This document shows, piece after piece, positions 62,682-64,000 of a stretch of 64,000 nt of DNA. Origin of the DNA: Demequina gelatinilytica (GTDB lineage: Bacteria; Actinomycetota; Actinomycetes; Actinomycetales; Demequinaceae); the NCBI RefSeq assembly GCF_000971115.1, contig NZ_BBLV01000001.1, positions 186,001-250,000 of the forward strand, written 5' to 3'. Positions within the stretch are counted from its first letter, which is position 1. Every line of letters starts with the position of its first letter. The position numbers and the translations under genes are program-made. Under the pieces are notes generated by a model that worked only from the letters and a program-made list of their open reading frames with translations, made no database searches and had not been told where the DNA came from.

Positions 62682-64000
62682 GGCGCGACCTCCTTGCGAT
62701 CCGACTCGAGCGGCACGCGCTGCGCGACCGCGCTGTAGTCCAGCTCCGCGATGACCAGCGGCAGCGGCGGATGCTGGCCCAGGCCCTGCGCCGTGCGCGG
62801 GAGCTGGAGGCGGAAGCTCGCGCCCTTGCCCGGCAGGCCCCACGCCTCGAGCCGGCCGCCGTGCAGCTGCGCGTCCTCGCGCGCGATCGACAGCCCCAGC
62901 CCGGTGCCGCCCATGGTGCGGGCACGCGCGGCGTCCGCGCGCCAGAAGCGGTCGAACACCCGCTGCGCCTGCTGCGGGGTGAGCCCGATGCCGTAGTCGC
63001 GGACCACCACGGCGACGGACCGCTTCGAGGATGCGACCACGATGTCGACGGGCCTGCGCTGCGCGTGCTCGATCGCGTTCGACAGCAGGTTGCGGACGAT
63101 GCGCGCGACGCGCGGGCGGTCGATCGAGGCGACGTGGCTGCCCTTCGCGACCCACAGCTGGAGCTCGACCCCCAGGCTGCGCGCCGCCGGGACCATGGCC
63201 TCCACCTGGTCGCGCACCACATCGGCGACCGACATCTCGTCGAACTCGAGCTGCGCCGCACCGGCGTCGATGCGCGAGATCTCGAGCAGGTCCGACAGCA
63301 GCGACTCGAAGCGGTCGATCTGCGTGTCGAGCAGCTCCGCGGAGCGGGCGACCTCGGGAGGGAAGCCCGCGCGCGCATCGTGCAGCACGTCGGCGGCCAT
63401 GCGGATGGTGGTGAGCGGCGTCCGGAGCTCGTGGGAGACGTCCGACACGAACCGTCGCTGGAGACGGGAGAGCTCCTCCATGCGCGTGATCTGCCGCTGG
63501 AGCGACTCCGCCATCTCGTTGAACGTCCGCGCGAGCGTCGCCATCTCGTCCTGCCCGCGCACGGTCATGCGCTCGGAGAGGATGCCCTCCGCAAGCCGCG
63601 ATGCGACGCGCGCGGCCTGGCGCACCGGGCGCACGGTCTGTCGCGACACCTGGACCGTCAGCACCGCGAGCAGGGCGATGAGCGCGACACCGCCGACCGC
63701 GAGCACGCGCTGGATCAGCTGAAGCGTCGAGGCCTCATCGGCGAGGGAGTACACGAAGTAGAGCTCGTACGCGCCGGCGACGCGGATGGTGAACGGCACC
63801 CCCACCACCACGCCGGGCTCCCCGGTGTCGGGCAGCGCGACGTGCTGCCAGGACTGCGCCTGGCCCGACTGCACCGCGTCGCGCATCTCCGGGCTGATCA
63901 CGTCGACCAGGCTCGCGTCGGTCACGGGGGTCGACAGCAGCACGCCCGACGAGTTCGACGGGTCGCGCAGGAGCACGAGGCCGCGCGAGCTGCCGCCGAG
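62678..64000 (-). CDS. mtrB: Sensor histidine kinase MtrB, 5' part cut by window
   Basis: C-terminal 440 residues seen. The end of the extracellular sensor domain (PFTIRVAGAYELYFVYSLADE) is followed by a transmembrane helix (VLAVGGVALIALLAVLTVQV), HAMP (VRPVRQAARVASRLAEG onward), the dimerisation/phosphoacceptor motif RRFVSDVSHELRTPLTTIR, and ATP-binding boxes N (LLSNAIEHA), G1 (RDYGIGL) and G2 (GGTGLGLSIA). It controls MtrA, regulator of cell division and cell-wall hydrolases. The N-terminal domain and mtrA lie beyond the right edge. Confidence 0.95.
   Translation of the reverse strand, partial: LGGSSRGLVLLRDPSNSSGVLLSTPVTDASLVDVISPEMRDAVQSGQAQSWQHVALPDTGEPGVVVGVPFTIRVAGAYELYFVYSLADEASTLQLIQRVLAVGGVALIALLAVLTVQVSRQTVRPVRQAARVASRLAEGILSERMTVRGQDEMATLARTFNEMAESLQRQITRMEELSRLQRRFVSDVSHELRTPLTTIRMAADVLHDARAGFPPEVARSAELLDTQIDRFESLLSDLLEISRIDAGAAQLEFDEMSVADVVRDQVEAMVPAARSLGVELQLWVAKGSHVASIDRPRVARIVRNLLSNAIEHAQRRPVDIVVASSKRSVAVVVRDYGIGLTPQQAQRVFDRFWRADAARARTMGGTGLGLSIAREDAQLHGGRLEAWGLPGKGASFRLQLPRTAQGLGQHPPLPLVIAELDYSAVAQRVPLESDRKEVAP

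Overview
This is a high-GC (about 70%) actinobacterial chromosome segment, most likely from the Micrococcales. The genus cannot be fixed from sequence alone; a Demequina or Cellulomonas relative would fit. Evidence for Actinobacteria includes the fused 2-oxoglutarate decarboxylase/dehydrogenase kgd, a Rho with a long basic insert, the 24-residue ribosomal protein bL37, a SigR/RsrA pair with its own GGAAT-N18-GTT promoter, the mtrB-lpqB-comF-hpf-secA order, and many leaderless genes with a TANNNT box 6-7 nt before the start codon.

Left part (1-30 kb). The minus strand carries the conserved actinobacterial order argS-lysA-hom-thrC-thrB-rho-rpmE-prfA-prmC-sua5. It is interrupted by accessory blocks. 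Between rpmE and rho (2.6-7.5 kb) lie a P-loop kinase, an AbiEi-N/DUF559 endonuclease-like gene, a lipoprotein and a secreted M6 metalloprotease, with three copies of a 49-bp hairpin repeat. Between rho and thrB (9.7-20.6 kb) lie DUF6325-SHOCT-DUF389, a GH42 beta-galactosidase, a TetR-controlled heterodimeric ABC exporter, a GNAT enzyme, an FUSC-like exporter and a TRIC channel. Between hom and lysA (24.0-26.8 kb) lie DUF817, an HxlR regulator with its divergent NmrA/QorB-type reductase, and two tiny acidic proteins.

Middle part (30-47 kb). This holds an MBL-fold hydrolase with two DUF202 membrane proteins, a lipoprotein, a secreted tannase-like esterase, tRNA-Arg(CCG), an atypical SDR, alanine dehydrogenase, an M15 peptidase, two CorC/HlyC-type CBS transporters, kgd with a GDSL hydrolase, a methyltransferase, and an isolated pilT.

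Right part (46-64 kb). This is the second conserved block: bL37, rsrA-sigR, doxX-aroA-rsgA, hisN, a DUF6912 protein, a CpaE/SAF pair, an HTH protein, a LysM protein with an Rv3235-like protein, then secA, an EamA transporter, hpf, comF, lpqB and mtrB (cut by the window end). The mtrB-lpqB, secA and hpf genes serve envelope signalling, secretion and ribosome hibernation. sigR-rsrA is the thiol-stress switch. doxX-aroA-rsgA are translationally coupled.

Unexplained structure includes the 49-bp hairpin family (3 copies), a 100-bp inverted-repeat family (2 copies about 38.6 kb apart), a strongly recurring GGACGATGC/GCATCGTCC word, and a kgd without the usual N-terminal segment. No CRISPR array, insertion sequence, prophage or rRNA operon was seen.
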